NCBI RefSeq assembly: GCF_002163675.1 | Contig: NZ_CP019334.1 | Span: 3,267,501-3,331,500, forward strand | Origin: Polaribacter sp. SA4-12 | GTDB taxonomy: Bacteria > Bacteroidota > Bacteroidia > Flavobacteriales > Flavobacteriaceae | Reading direction: 5' to 3' | Length of the DNA: 64,000 bases | Shown: piece after piece, positions 17,437 through 26,762 of the stretch | Layout of the letters: every line of letters starts with the position of its first letter | Position numbering within the stretch: the stretch's first letter is position 1 | The notes under the pieces: model-generated | Told to the model about the DNA's origin: nothing | The model's input: only the letters and a program-made list of their open reading frames with translations | Databases searched by the model: none | Made by a program: the position numbers and the translations under genes

Positions 17437-17468
17437 TTGACAACGCCTATCTCGATATCGTATCTTTG
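17437..17468 (+). promoter_or_regulatory. Flavobacterial-type promoter for queA
   Basis: TTG at 17437-17439 and TATCTTTG at 17461-17468, 21 bases apart, fit TTG / TAnnTTTG closely. The box ends 24 bp before the queA ATG at 17493 and covers the alternative TTG at 17466, so translation starts at the ATG. Confidence 0.7.
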
Positions 17469-17492
17469 CCGCCTTTACAAGCAAATATACAT

Positions 17493-18542
17493 ATGAAATT
17501 ATCGCACTTTGAATTTGAGTTACCAGAAGAATTGTTAGCAACATATCCTGCTGAACATAGAGATGAGTCTCGTTTAATGGTATTAAACAGAAAAGAACAA
17601 ACTATAGAACATAAGGTTTTTAAAGACGTTATAAATTACTTCGACGAAGGTGATGTTATGATGTTGAATAATACCAAAGTGTTTCCTGCAAGAATGTTTG
17701 GTAATAAAGAAAAAACTGGAGCAAGAATCGAGGTTTTCTTATTAAGAGAATTAAATGCAGAAAATAGATTGTGGGATGTTTTAGTAGATCCAGCAAGAAA
17801 AATTAGAATCGGAAACAAATTATTTTTCGGAGAAGATGATAGTTTAGTTGCTGAAGTTATAGACAACACAACATCTAGAGGAAGAACATTACGTTTCTTA
17901 TATGATGGTTCTTATGAAGAATTTAGAGTAAAATTATTAGAATTAGGTCAAACGCCATTACCAAAAGCAATTGGTAGAGACGTAGAAGCTATAGATGATG
18001 AACGTTACCAAACTATTTATGCAAAACATGAAGGAGCTGTTGCAGCACCAACTGCTGGTTTGCACTTTTCTAAACATTTAATTAAACGTTTAGAAATTAA
18101 AGGAGTTGAGTTTGCAGAAACTACATTACATGTTGGTTTAGGTACATTTAGCGCTGTAGAAGTAGAAGATTTATCGAAGCATAAAATGGATTCTGAGCAA
18201 ATTGATATTTCAGATGCAACTGCAGATAAAATTAACAAAGCAAAGAAAGAAAAAAGAAGAGTTTGTGCTGTAGGTACAACTGTAATGAGAACTATAGAAT
18301 CTTCTGTTTCATCTAAAGGTGAATTAAAAGGATTTACAGGTTGGACAAATAAATTTATTTTCCCTCCTCATGAGTTCAGTATTGCAACTGCAATGATTAC
18401 GAATTTTCACACGCCAAAATCTACGTTGTTAATGCAAGCAGCAGCTTTTGGAGGTTACGATTTTGTAATGGAAGCGTACCAAGTAGCTATCAAAGAAAAA
18501 TATAGATTCTCTACTTACGGAGACGCTATGTTAATCATATAA
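17493..18542 (+). CDS. queA: S-adenosylmethionine:tRNA ribosyltransferase-isomerase QueA
   Basis: QueA adds the cyclopentane ring of queuosine by transferring ribose from SAM to 7-aminomethyl-7-deazaguanine in tRNA. The 349-residue protein shows the usual N-terminus [17 protein letters not shown], then [41 protein letters not shown] and the C-terminal [16 protein letters not shown] segment (here [12 protein letters not shown]). The start at 17493 is set by the upstream promoter and family length. A strong terminator follows. Confidence 0.96.
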   Translation: MKLSHFEFELPEELLATYPAEHRDESRLMVLNRKEQTIEHKVFKDVINYFDEGDVMMLNNTKVFPARMFGNKEKTGARIEVFLLRELNAENRLWDVLVDPARKIRIGNKLFFGEDDSLVAEVIDNTTSRGRTLRFLYDGSYEEFRVKLLELGQTPLPKAIGRDVEAIDDERYQTIYAKHEGAVAAPTAGLHFSKHLIKRLEIKGVEFAETTLHVGLGTFSAVEVEDLSKHKMDSEQIDISDATADKINKAKKEKRRVCAVGTTVMRTIESSVSSKGELKGFTGWTNKFIFPPHEFSIATAMITNFHTPKSTLLMQAAAFGGYDFVMEAYQVAIKEKYRFSTYGDAMLII

Positions 18543-18564
18543 TATATTCAAGAATTTAAAAATT

Positions 18565-18602
18565 AAAGGTTGATAATTATTTAATTGTCAACCTTTTTTT
18601 TT
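18565..18602. terminator. Rho-independent terminator after queA
   Basis: AAAGGTTGA (18565-18573) pairs with TCAACCTTT (18588-18596), with further AT pairing inside (TAATTA region), followed by a run of about nine T. It ends the queA transcript and lies directly before repeat C2. Confidence 0.88.
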
Positions 18603-18604
18603 AT

Positions 18605-18701
18605 TTGGGCGTTCCCTAAAAAGGTCGCGCTTTACACTATATCTTTTTTGAAAAAACAAAAAAGGATGCCGTTTCAATCGCTAACGCAACCTACTTGCTA
18701 G
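18605..18701 (+). repeat. C-family intergenic repeat, copy C2
   Basis: It starts TGGGCGTTCCC, continues GGTCGCGCTTTAC, a T-rich then A-rich centre, and ends CAATCGCTAACGCAACC then TACTTGCTA. It is the inverted counterpart of C1 (15203-15301). It ends 5 bp before the -33 TTG of the rlmN promoter. Confidence 0.75.
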
Positions 18702-18705
18702 CAAA

Positions 18706-18737
18706 TTGAATAACCTCAAATTATATGTGTATTTTTG
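18706..18737 (+). promoter_or_regulatory. Flavobacterial-type promoter for rlmN
   Basis: TTG at 18706-18708 and TATTTTTG at 18730-18737, 21 bases apart, match TTG / TAnnTTTG. The rlmN start codon is 50 bp downstream. Confidence 0.65.
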
Positions 18738-18787
18738 CAGATGTAATTTTTAATTACTAAATTTTTCAATCTTTTAATATTTTTATT

Positions 18788-19825
18788 TTGGATAAAAAGA
18801 AAGACATAAGAGCCTTATCAAAAGACCAATTACGCGATTTTTTTGTAGAAAATGGCGACAAAGCTTTTAGAGGAAATCAAGTTTATGAATGGCTTTGGAG
18901 CAAGTCTTTACATACTTTTGATGCAATGACAAACATCTCTAAAGAAACGAGAGAAATGTTAGAAACAAACTTTGTTATTAATCATATCAAAGTAGATTCT
19001 ATGCAAAAAAGTAAAGACGGAACCATAAAAAACGGAATTAAATTACACGATGGTTTAATTGTCGAGTCTGTTTTAATACCTACAGATAAAAGAACAACAG
19101 CTTGTGTTTCTAGTCAAGTTGGTTGTAGTTTAGATTGTTTGTTCTGTGCAACTTCGCGCTTAAAAAGAATGCGTAATCTAAACCCAGATGAAATTTACGA
19201 TCAAGTTGTTGTTATAGACAAACAAAGTAGATTGTATTATGATAGAAAATTAACCAACATTGTTTTTATGGGAATGGGAGAACCATTAATGAACTATAAA
19301 AACATGATGAAATCTATAGAGATGATTACCTCTCCAGAAGGTTTAGGAATGTCATCAAAAAGAATTACAGTTTCTACATCTGGAGTTCCAAAAATGATAA
19401 AAATGATGGCAGATGAAGAAGCTAAATTTAATTTAGCAGTTTCATTGCATTCAGCTATCGATGAGGTAAGAACTAAAGTAATGCCCTTTAATGCTACTTT
19501 TCCTTTAAAAGATTTGAGAGAATCATTAGAATATTGGTACGAAAAAACAAGTAGAGAAATTACTTACGAATATATTGTTTGGAAAGGTATTAACGATAAA
19601 AAAGAAGATATAAAGGCTTTAGTAGAATTTTGTAAGGCTGTGCCTTGTAAGGTTAATTTAATTGAATACAACCCAATTGACGATGGTGAGTTTCAACAAG
19701 CAAGTTCATCAGCAATAAACAATTATATTTCTAATTTAGAAATGCACGATATTACTGTAAATGTAAGAAGAAGTAGAGGTAAAGATATCGACGCTGCTTG
19801 CGGACAATTAGCAAATAAATCTTAA
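18788..19825 (+). CDS. rlmN: 23S rRNA (adenine(2503)-C(2))-methyltransferase RlmN
   Basis: RlmN is a radical-SAM enzyme that methylates A2503 of 23S rRNA and A37 of some tRNAs. The 345-residue protein has the radical-SAM cysteines C113, C117 and C120 (CSLDCLFC), the GMGEPLMN motif, SLHSAIDEVR, and the resolving cysteine C338 (AACGQLA) close to the C-terminus. The start is TTG, as no ATG fits the family N-terminus (KKDIRALSKDQLRDFF). Transcription should start from the promoter just after repeat C2. Confidence 0.96.
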   Translation: MDKKKDIRALSKDQLRDFFVENGDKAFRGNQVYEWLWSKSLHTFDAMTNISKETREMLETNFVINHIKVDSMQKSKDGTIKNGIKLHDGLIVESVLIPTDKRTTACVSSQVGCSLDCLFCATSRLKRMRNLNPDEIYDQVVVIDKQSRLYYDRKLTNIVFMGMGEPLMNYKNMMKSIEMITSPEGLGMSSKRITVSTSGVPKMIKMMADEEAKFNLAVSLHSAIDEVRTKVMPFNATFPLKDLRESLEYWYEKTSREITYEYIVWKGINDKKEDIKALVEFCKAVPCKVNLIEYNPIDDGEFQQASSSAINNYISNLEMHDITVNVRRSRGKDIDAACGQLANKS

Positions 19826-19870
19826 GAAATTTGTTGTATCAAATTTAATAAGAGCATAAAATAGATTTAT

Positions 19871-19914
19871 AAAAAAAGAGATAAACGGACCAATGTATGT
19901 TTATCACTTTTTTT
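19871..19914. terminator. Bidirectional terminator between rlmN and yecH-like gene
   Basis: AAAAAAAGAGATAAAC (ending 19886) pairs with GTTTATCACTTTTTTT (from 19899) with a single mismatch, giving a long stem with an A run on one side and a T run on the other. It can stop both convergent transcripts. Confidence 0.85.
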
Positions 19915-19920
19915 TAGCTT

Positions 19921-20184
19921 CTAATGACTATGCTTATTCTCGTCACACATTTTCATATTTGGGTCTAAAGACAGGTTTTCAGAAGTGTCGATGCTTATTT
20001 TATTTTTCATAATTAAAAAATCAAATGCTTCATTTGCGTCCATATTAGTACTAGAACAAGCATTAAAACTAACATCTGAGCCAAATTGTTCTTTTATATC
20101 TTCAACAAAAGCGTCTCTACTATTGTAAGTCTTTTGTGTGTCTTGCATCATGCGTAAAACGTCGTGTATGTGTAATTCGTTCAT
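19921..20184 (-). CDS. YecH-family putative metal-binding protein (TIGR03853/DUF2492)
   Basis: An 87-residue protein fitting the small YecH family: IHDVLRMM near the start, a YNSRDAFVEDIKEQFG segment, FNACSSTNM with the conserved cysteine, then FDFLIMKNKI. The C-terminus (MKMCDENKHSH) adds a Cys and His cluster that could bind metal. The function of the family is not known. It stands between two unrelated genes and is closed by the terminator on its 3' side. Confidence 0.82.
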   Translation of the reverse strand: MNELHIHDVLRMMQDTQKTYNSRDAFVEDIKEQFGSDVSFNACSSTNMDANEAFDFLIMKNKISIDTSENLSLDPNMKMCDENKHSH

Positions 20185-20215
20185 TTTATTGGGGGTTATT
20201 TGTTATCTTTTATTT

Positions 20216-20677
20216 TTATATTTTTTTCCAATTTTCGATTTGTAGATAGTTGATTTCATATTCTACTGTTTTGCCTGTAGCCAAATACTTTTTTTCAAAA
20301 ATTATGAGTTCTTTTTCAAATCTTAATGGTTTTACAAATCCTTTTTCTGTTTTTGAGATTCTTGCAAACTCTCTAGTGTCTAAGTTCACCAATGTCAAAG
20401 CAGTAATTGGTCCTTTTTGGGCATCAGTAGTTAGCCATTCTTGCAATGCCAAATACTTTGATTCTGGCTGCCATTTAAATTCAAATCCAAAAATCCTATT
20501 AGAAATTAACATTCCATCTAATTTCAGTTTATAATATTCAGGACCAAATCGTATTTCTCCTTCAAATATGAAGTCGAATCCATGAGTCTTTCTGGGTGAT
20601 TTATATGCTCCTTTAATATTGTTTTCCATTTTATTTAATGTGTCACAAATAACGTTGTTGAATAAGCTTTGTTGCAT
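20216..20677 (-). CDS. Hypothetical protein
   Basis: 153 residues, no signal peptide or membrane segment, fairly rich in aromatic and charged residues (FDFIFEGEIRFGPEYYKL, FGFEFKWQPESKY). A shorter start at MENNIKGAY (residue 17) is possible. I do not recognise a family. The pattern of alternating hydrophobic residues suggests a mostly beta-structured cytoplasmic protein. It lies 31 bp upstream of the yecH-like gene on the same strand. Confidence 0.65.
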   Translation of the reverse strand: MQQSLFNNVICDTLNKMENNIKGAYKSPRKTHGFDFIFEGEIRFGPEYYKLKLDGMLISNRIFGFEFKWQPESKYLALQEWLTTDAQKGPITALTLVNLDTREFARISKTEKGFVKPLRFEKELIIFEKKYLATGKTVEYEINYLQIENWKKI

Positions 20678-20810
20678 GGTTTAAGCAATGAATTTACTAA
20701 ATAAAACGCGAACGGCGAAATTCCGAAGGAATTTCCCAAGTGAGCTAAAAACAGCAATAAAGTTTATATGGTGTTGGCAAATTGTTGTTTTTCAGTTTTT
20801 AATTAAAATT

Positions 20811-21317
20811 TTAAATTTTCAATGCTTTTTTCGCATATTTTAAAGGAGTTATGTGTGCTTTAGGAGCATATTTTAGATACCCAAAACTATTTTTTCTTTG
20901 ACCTTCAATTTTTATACAATTTAAAAGATTATTACAGTTTAAATAGTAATATTCCATTTTAAAAACTTGAATTGTTTTTTTATAATTTTTTTCTTCTGTT
21001 TCAAAATTCTTTTCAATTTCAAAATATTGAATTGGTTTATTTTCTGAAAAATAAGTTACTCCAATAAAAATACCCCAAGATAAAAGCATTCTTTCTTTTG
21101 TTTTCAATATTTCACCATTCTTACTCCAGACTTCTAATGTTGAACCTTTTGTTATTAAAACAGGATTTAGTTTGTTATAATCAAATTTAGATTTATTCAG
21201 ATTTTTGTTCGATTCAATTTTTAATATTATTGAATTAATTGAGTCAAATTTTTCATTTTGACCAAAAGCTAAATTCCAACAATTTAGAATAAAATATAAA
21301 GTTATTATCTTTTTCAA
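20811..21317 (-). CDS. Hypothetical secreted protein
   Basis: 168 residues with a signal peptide (KKIITLYFILNCWNLAFG, cleavage near residue 19). The mature part has the motif VWSKNGEILKTKERMLLSWG and two cysteines close together (NCNNLLNCIK), which could form a disulfide. No family recognised. Its neighbours on the same strand are also small unknown genes, and base use is as AT-rich as the rest. Confidence 0.62.
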   Translation of the reverse strand: MKKIITLYFILNCWNLAFGQNEKFDSINSIILKIESNKNLNKSKFDYNKLNPVLITKGSTLEVWSKNGEILKTKERMLLSWGIFIGVTYFSENKPIQYFEIEKNFETEEKNYKKTIQVFKMEYYYLNCNNLLNCIKIEGQRKNSFGYLKYAPKAHITPLKYAKKALKI

Positions 21318-21421
21318 GTTATTCAGAGTTAATTTAATAGTTACTAATTTTTCCTACAATATTTGCCAACTTGGGGGTAAACTCACCTTTCTTAAGTTTA
21401 TCTCCTTGTTTTTATATTTTA

Positions 21422-22018
21422 TTAACCTCTTCTTCTTTCTAGTAATACAAACATCATTAAAGAAAGCATCACTCTATCGTCGTCATCACTATCTAGTTCA
21501 CCAGTTTTAGAAACTTCAAAGTTTTTACCAAAAAAGGATTTTAATTTTTTAAGTTCAACAACCGTTTTACCTTCGTTGTTTTTTACTAGGTAGGTTGGGT
21601 TAAAAAGATATCCTGTAAAAAAACTTAAAACAGGAATTTCACCAAGTAAAGAATCTAATACTTTAACCCAAGGGTTTTTCTCGTTAATTACATATTGTTG
21701 TTTTTGATGTTCATCAATAATTTCATAATGAGCATTCCAAATAGATTTCCATCCTTTTCTAGCAACTTTTCCGAACTCTTTATTTTTTTCATCATAAAAA
21801 GAATAAGCAGTAGAAAAGTCTAACCATTTATCAGCTTTAATTTTATAGTTTAATTTAGATCTGGTATCATTCTCATAAATACTAATATCTTCTTTAAGCT
21901 TAAACATTTTTTGGCGCACATAAGCAATAGGTTTGCCACTACTATCTTTTGCTGTAAAATCATTAGAAAAAGTAGATATGTTAAATTCAAAAGTAACGGG
22001 GAAATGAATGTTTTGCAT
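21422..22018 (-). CDS. LURP-one-related / scramblase-like (Tubby-fold) protein
   Basis: 198 residues. The layout matches the LOR/scramblase family: an N-terminal strand region, a segment of the form F.A.D..G.PIAYVRQKMFKLKE, then GKVARKGWKSIWNAHYEI, and a C-terminal YLFNPTYLVKNNEGKTVVELKKLKSFF split over several strands. Eukaryotic relatives bind membranes or lipids, and the bacterial members have no established role. The 233-bp gap upstream holds its promoter and that of the divergent prenyl synthase. Confidence 0.75.
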   Translation of the reverse strand: MQNIHFPVTFEFNISTFSNDFTAKDSSGKPIAYVRQKMFKLKEDISIYENDTRSKLNYKIKADKWLDFSTAYSFYDEKNKEFGKVARKGWKSIWNAHYEIIDEHQKQQYVINEKNPWVKVLDSLLGEIPVLSFFTGYLFNPTYLVKNNEGKTVVELKKLKSFFGKNFEVSKTGELDSDDDDRVMLSLMMFVLLERRRG

Positions 22019-22216
22019 TTTAATTTATTAAGTTTAAAATTTCATAGTTTTTTAAGATTAAAAAAGAAGTTAATATTCTAATTCAATACATCTCAAATGT
22101 ATTATAATAATAGAGAAACTAAGTGTTGTTTTGGTAAAAAGAAGGCTTTAAAACGCTAAAAAATGGTCATTTAGAAAGATTCTAAGTTCAATTAAAAGTT
22201 TATTAATTTATTTCTT

Positions 22217-22224
22217 TACTTTTG
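22217..22224 (+). promoter_or_regulatory. Probable -7 element before the polyprenyl synthase gene
   Basis: TACTTTTG fits TAnnTTTG. It overlaps the alternative TTG start at 22222, which supports the ATG at 22252 as the real start. No clear -33 TTG is seen at the right distance. Confidence 0.45.
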
Positions 22225-22251
22225 ATTAATTATTATGAAAAGTATTCGTTA

Positions 22252-23229
22252 ATGAAACCAGTAGAACTTATAAAACTTCCCATTAAAAATGAGATGGAAC
22301 TCTTTGAGGAAAAATTCAAAGATTCTATGTTGTCTAAAGTTCCGCTTTTAAACAGAATTACCTATTATATTGTTCGTAGAAAAGGAAAGCAAATGCGACC
22401 AATGTTTGTTTTTTTAGTTGCAAAAATAGTTTCTGATGGTGGTTTCGATGAAAGAACTTATAGAGGAGCTTCTGTTGTAGAATTGATTCATACAGCAACT
22501 TTAGTACACGATGATGTTGTAGATGAAAGTAACAGACGTAGAGGTTTTTTCTCTGTAAACGCACTTTGGAAAAATAAAATTGCAGTTCTTGTTGGTGATT
22601 TTTTATTGTCTAAAGGTTTGTTATTATCAATAGATAATGAAGATTTTGATTTGCTAAAATTAATTTCTATTGCTGTTCGCGAAATGAGTGAAGGTGAATT
22701 GCTTCAAATAGAAAAAGCAAGAAAATTAGATATTACAGAAGCAATATATTTTGATATTATTCGTAAAAAAACGGCCACTTTAATTGCTGCTTGTTGTGGT
22801 ATTGGTGCAGCTTCTGTTGGTGCAAATAATGATACTGTTCAGCAAATGAGAAAGTTTGGTGAATATATTGGTATTGCTTTTCAAATAAAAGATGATTTGT
22901 TCGATTATTCTGATGAAAAAATAGGGAAACCTACAGGGATTGATATCAAAGAACAAAAAATGACGTTGCCTTTAATTTATACTTTAAATAATTGTTCTAA
23001 AAAAGAGAAATCTTGGTTGATCAATTCTATAAAAAAACATAATAAAGATAAAAAAAGAGTAAAAGAAGTAATTGCTTTTGTAAAAGAAAACGGAGGGTTA
23101 GAGTACACGACAACCCAAATGAATGATTACAAAGATAAAGCGATCGCTATTTTAGAAAACTACCCAGAATCTAAATATAAAAGTTCTTTATTAACCATGA
23201 TAGATTACGTTGTAGAACGTAAGATTTAG
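22252..23229 (+). CDS. Polyprenyl diphosphate synthase (octaprenyl-type, trans-isoprenyl synthase)
   Basis: The enzyme extends farnesyl or geranylgeranyl diphosphate with isopentenyl diphosphate, usually to make the quinone side chain (menaquinone in this phylum). The 325-residue all-alpha protein has GKQMRPMFVFL, the first aspartate-rich motif DDVVD (residues 87-91) followed by RRRG, and the second DDLFD (214-218). The residues before the first motif are small to medium, consistent with a long-chain product, but chain length is not readable with certainty. Confidence 0.92.
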   Translation: MKPVELIKLPIKNEMELFEEKFKDSMLSKVPLLNRITYYIVRRKGKQMRPMFVFLVAKIVSDGGFDERTYRGASVVELIHTATLVHDDVVDESNRRRGFFSVNALWKNKIAVLVGDFLLSKGLLLSIDNEDFDLLKLISIAVREMSEGELLQIEKARKLDITEAIYFDIIRKKTATLIAACCGIGAASVGANNDTVQQMRKFGEYIGIAFQIKDDLFDYSDEKIGKPTGIDIKEQKMTLPLIYTLNNCSKKEKSWLINSIKKHNKDKKRVKEVIAFVKENGGLEYTTTQMNDYKDKAIAILENYPESKYKSSLLTMIDYVVERKI

Positions 23230-23291
23230 TTATAATTAACGCATAGTTTTTAGTATTTTTGATGTATTATTAATCGTGATAAATCAATGCT

Positions 23292-25169
23292 ATGAACAGA
23301 ATCACATTCTTTATTATAATTTCCTTTTTTTGCTATTCTTCAATAAAAGCACAAGATGCTTTTGATATTGTTTTGACTAGGTATTCTAATCAAGAAAATA
23401 AATGTACTTACTTCGATAATTATTTTAAAAACACGCCAAAAGAAATAGGCTTTTCAATTAAAAGAGAAGGAGACAAATTATATTTTCAAGTAACAGATAA
23501 AGCTTGGGCAATTCAGTTATTTAAAAAATCTGGAGATGGAATTGCATTAGACGTAGTTTCTAAATCTCGATATGATTGTGATAAAGAAATTGAAGATGTA
23601 CAAATAAGAGGTACTCTTTTAAAACCTGTGTATGCACAACAATTAATAAGAGGATTTAAACCTTCTCTTGGAAATAGATTTAAAACCTTTATTGGTAGCG
23701 TTCCAGAGAACTTAAGAGAGGACGAATTAGAATTTAATATTCTTTTTTTAAATAATAAAGTGCTTTGTAGATATCAAAGAATTTATAATTTAGAATCTTA
23801 TCCTTGGGAATTACTAGATATGGGAGTATATTTAGATTCCTTAACTTATAAATCAAAGAAAATAACAAATACTACAGATCAATTTATTACTAAATACAAG
23901 CAATTAAAGTTTGTAATTCCATTTCAAAAAAACAAGTCAGAATATTCTTCGGAAGATATTAAGCCTTTGTATGACTCATTAAGATTGACAGATTTTAATA
24001 TCAAGAAAATTAATATTCAAGCTTATTCTTCTATTGAAGGAAGTTTAGAAAGGAATTTAGAGTTGCAAGAAAAACGTGCAAATAGTATTATAAAATCTTT
24101 ACAATCTTTTCAGAAACCAGATATTGTTACAGAAATTTCATCTTCAGAAAATTGGGTTGAGTTTTTTAATGATGTTACAAACAGTAAATATAAAGCACTT
24201 AAAAACCTTTCTAAAAAAGAAGTAAAACAAAAAGTTATTGGTGCAGTTTCTAAAGAATTAGAAATGTATTTAAAAAATCATAGAAAGGCAGTAATAACGC
24301 TAAGTTTAGAAAAGAAAGATAAGTACAAAGATATGACTACAAGTACTTTAATATCTACTTTTAATCAATTGGTAAAAGAAGAAAATGTTAAAGAAGCTTT
24401 AGTGGTTCAAAACTCACTTTTCGAGAAGATAAAAGAAGAAAAAACTCCAGATAAATTATGGCGTTTAACGATACCAAAGCAAGTTAAGTTTGTACCTATC
24501 TTGAATGAGAATAGTATGTTTAAATACTTGTATAGTTTGGGGTATTCTAAAACTGCTTTCGATGAGTTAAAAAAGTTAGAAAAATTAGATCCAAAAAATA
24601 AAAGAATTAAATACAATCTAATTGTTGTGAAATTTATTATTTGGAAAAACAATTGGATGCCAATAAAAATGTCAGACTTTAAGTCAGAAATTTTAAAATT
24701 AAAATCATTTGGAATAACACAAAACTTAATTGACAGAATGTTAGTGAATTTTCATATTGTTAAAGCTCAAAAAGATTTAAGAGAAAGAAAATATGACGCA
24801 AAAGACGAATCTATAGAATTCATTATTGATACGTACGAAAACTTTAACTTGTCTGATTATGATTATTTAAGTTTAGCACAATTTTTAAATTTTTATTCTA
24901 ATAAAGATGAGGCAATAGAGGTTTTGTATGATAAGGTAAGAACAATTACTATTGATGAAGATTTGTTGTTTTATTATTTAAATTTAACAATAACAGATGA
25001 GTACAGTGTTGCTTCTAGCAATTATAGAACAGTGATGTTAAATGCTATTAATATGAACAAAAAAAGGTTTTGTAAGTTGTTTAATTCTTCTTTGAATGAT
25101 GGAGTTACTTTTCAGTTGTTAGAAAATAAATATTTGAAAAAAACGTATTGTGAGAATTGTAATAAGTAA
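23292..25169 (+). CDS. Large secreted protein with an OmpA-like segment, unknown function
   Basis: 625 residues with a signal peptide (cleavage near AQDAFD, residue 21). Residues about 205-345 resemble an OmpA C-terminal-like domain: FVIPFQKNKSEYSSEDIKPLYDSL, then IQAYSSIEGSLERNLELQEKRANSI, matching the usual pattern of a strand, GYSS, then N..LS..RA. The rest is alpha-helical with TPR-like spacing (about 400-600) and ends in a CENCNK tail. It could be an envelope protein touching peptidoglycan. I cannot assign a family. It follows the prenyl synthase by 62 bp. Confidence 0.75.
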   Translation: MNRITFFIIISFFCYSSIKAQDAFDIVLTRYSNQENKCTYFDNYFKNTPKEIGFSIKREGDKLYFQVTDKAWAIQLFKKSGDGIALDVVSKSRYDCDKEIEDVQIRGTLLKPVYAQQLIRGFKPSLGNRFKTFIGSVPENLREDELEFNILFLNNKVLCRYQRIYNLESYPWELLDMGVYLDSLTYKSKKITNTTDQFITKYKQLKFVIPFQKNKSEYSSEDIKPLYDSLRLTDFNIKKINIQAYSSIEGSLERNLELQEKRANSIIKSLQSFQKPDIVTEISSSENWVEFFNDVTNSKYKALKNLSKKEVKQKVIGAVSKELEMYLKNHRKAVITLSLEKKDKYKDMTTSTLISTFNQLVKEENVKEALVVQNSLFEKIKEEKTPDKLWRLTIPKQVKFVPILNENSMFKYLYSLGYSKTAFDELKKLEKLDPKNKRIKYNLIVVKFIIWKNNWMPIKMSDFKSEILKLKSFGITQNLIDRMLVNFHIVKAQKDLRERKYDAKDESIEFIIDTYENFNLSDYDYLSLAQFLNFYSNKDEAIEVLYDKVRTITIDEDLLFYYLNLTITDEYSVASSNYRTVMLNAINMNKKRFCKLFNSSLNDGVTFQLLENKYLKKTYCENCNK

Positions 25170-25170
25170 T

Positions 25171-26679
25171 TTATAGTTCTAATAATTCCTCAATAAATTT
25201 TCTTGAATTAGATAATCTAGGTACTTTATGTTGGCCACCTAATTTGTTGTTTTTCTTTAACCAACTATAGAATAAACCATCTTTAGCTTGATGTACTTTT
25301 GGTGCCATTAATGTAATATTCAAATAACGTTTTGCTTCATAATCTGAATTAATAGATTTTAAAGCATTGTCTAAAATTTCAGAAAAATACCCCATAGAAG
25401 CTGGTTTTTTACTGAATTCAATCATCCATTCATGTCCGCCTTTTTCTTTTCCTTGCATAAAAATTGGGCCAACAGTATAATCAGAAATTGTAGCTTCCGT
25501 TTTATCACAAGCAAGTTTTAAAGCATCTTCAACATTTTCAATATTTAACTCTTCACCAAAAACATTTATGTAATGTTTTGTACGACCTGTAATTTTAATT
25601 CGATAAGGATCTAAAGATGTAAAACGAATAGTATCACCAATTAAATAACGCCACAAACCACCATTTGTAGTAATAATTAAAGCATAATCGATTCCTTTTT
25701 TAACATCAGCAAGTGTAATTGTTTTTGAGTTTTCGCCATTGTATTCGCTCATCGGAATAAATTCATAGAAAATTCCGTAATCTAACATTAACAACAATTC
25801 TTTTGAATTATTTACGTCTTGAATTGCGAAAAAACCTTCAGAAGCATTGTAGATTTCATAGTATTTGAAATCTGCATTCGGAATCATTTTTTTGTACTGT
25901 TCTCTATAAGGATTAAAGTTTACACCTCCATGAAAATAGACTTCCAAATTTGGCCAAACTTCTAAGATATTATCTTTACCTGTTCTTTCTAAAACACGAT
26001 TTAATAAAACCAACATCCAACTTGGTACACCGGCTAAACTTGTAATGTTTTCATCAATAGTTTCATCAATAATTGCATCCATTTTTGTCTCCCAATCGCT
26101 CATTAAAGCAACTTCTTGACTTGGAGCCGAACTAAAATCTGCCCAAAAAGGCATGTTTTCTATAATAATTGCAGATAAATCTCCAAAATAAGAACCATTG
26201 TCTTGATACACTTCAGAGCTTCCACCTAATCGTAAACCTTTACCTGTAAATAACTGCGCATCAGGATTGTTGTTTATGTAATTACACAACATGTCTTTAC
26301 CCGCTTTCATATGGCAATCTTCAAGAGCATCTTCAGAAACAGGAATAAATTTACTTTTTGCATTTGTGGTTCCGCTACTTTTTGCAAACCATTTTATTTC
26401 TGTTGGCCAAAATAAATTTTGTTCACCTTTTCTACAACGTTCAATTAAAGGTTCGAAAGTTTCATATTTTTGAATAGGAACATTTGCTGCAAAGTCTTCA
26501 TGGTTTTTAATGGATGAAAAACCGTTTTCTTTACCAAATTCCGTGTTTTTAGCTGTGTTTAAAAGCCTTAGAAGTAATTCGTCTTGTACATCAATAGGAT
26601 ATTTTAAAAACAGCTCTATTTGATGTTCTCGTTTCTTTAAAAACCAAGAAATTATAGAATTGATAATTTGAAACGCCAT
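25171..26679 (-). CDS. GH3 auxin-responsive promoter family protein (acyl-adenylating enzyme)
   Basis: The 502-residue protein belongs to the bacterial GH3 group of the adenylate-forming superfamily. The nucleotide-binding motif SSGTTNAKSKFIPVS lies near residue 100, followed by GLRLGGSSE, YYEIYNASEGFFAIQD, and GLWRYLIGDTIRF with the conserved aspartate, then TGRTKHYINVFGEEL. Plant GH3 enzymes join acids such as IAA to amino acids. The bacterial substrate is not known. It ends 2 bp from the convergent secreted-protein gene. Confidence 0.92.
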   Translation of the reverse strand: MAFQIINSIISWFLKKREHQIELFLKYPIDVQDELLLRLLNTAKNTEFGKENGFSSIKNHEDFAANVPIQKYETFEPLIERCRKGEQNLFWPTEIKWFAKSSGTTNAKSKFIPVSEDALEDCHMKAGKDMLCNYINNNPDAQLFTGKGLRLGGSSEVYQDNGSYFGDLSAIIIENMPFWADFSSAPSQEVALMSDWETKMDAIIDETIDENITSLAGVPSWMLVLLNRVLERTGKDNILEVWPNLEVYFHGGVNFNPYREQYKKMIPNADFKYYEIYNASEGFFAIQDVNNSKELLLMLDYGIFYEFIPMSEYNGENSKTITLADVKKGIDYALIITTNGGLWRYLIGDTIRFTSLDPYRIKITGRTKHYINVFGEELNIENVEDALKLACDKTEATISDYTVGPIFMQGKEKGGHEWMIEFSKKPASMGYFSEILDNALKSINSDYEAKRYLNITLMAPKVHQAKDGLFYSWLKKNNKLGGQHKVPRLSNSRKFIEELLEL

Positions 26680-26762
26680 AGAAATTCGTAAGTTTGTTTA
26701 GTTCGATTTTTAAAATGAAAATACCTTCAAAATCGAATATTAAAAGTAGTAAAATATTTTAT

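Noticed and set aside
19921..22018. Cluster of small unknown genes as a defence island
   Set aside because: None of the four proteins has a nuclease, ATPase or toxin motif, their directions fit separate small units, and one is a YecH-family and one a LURP-one-type protein.
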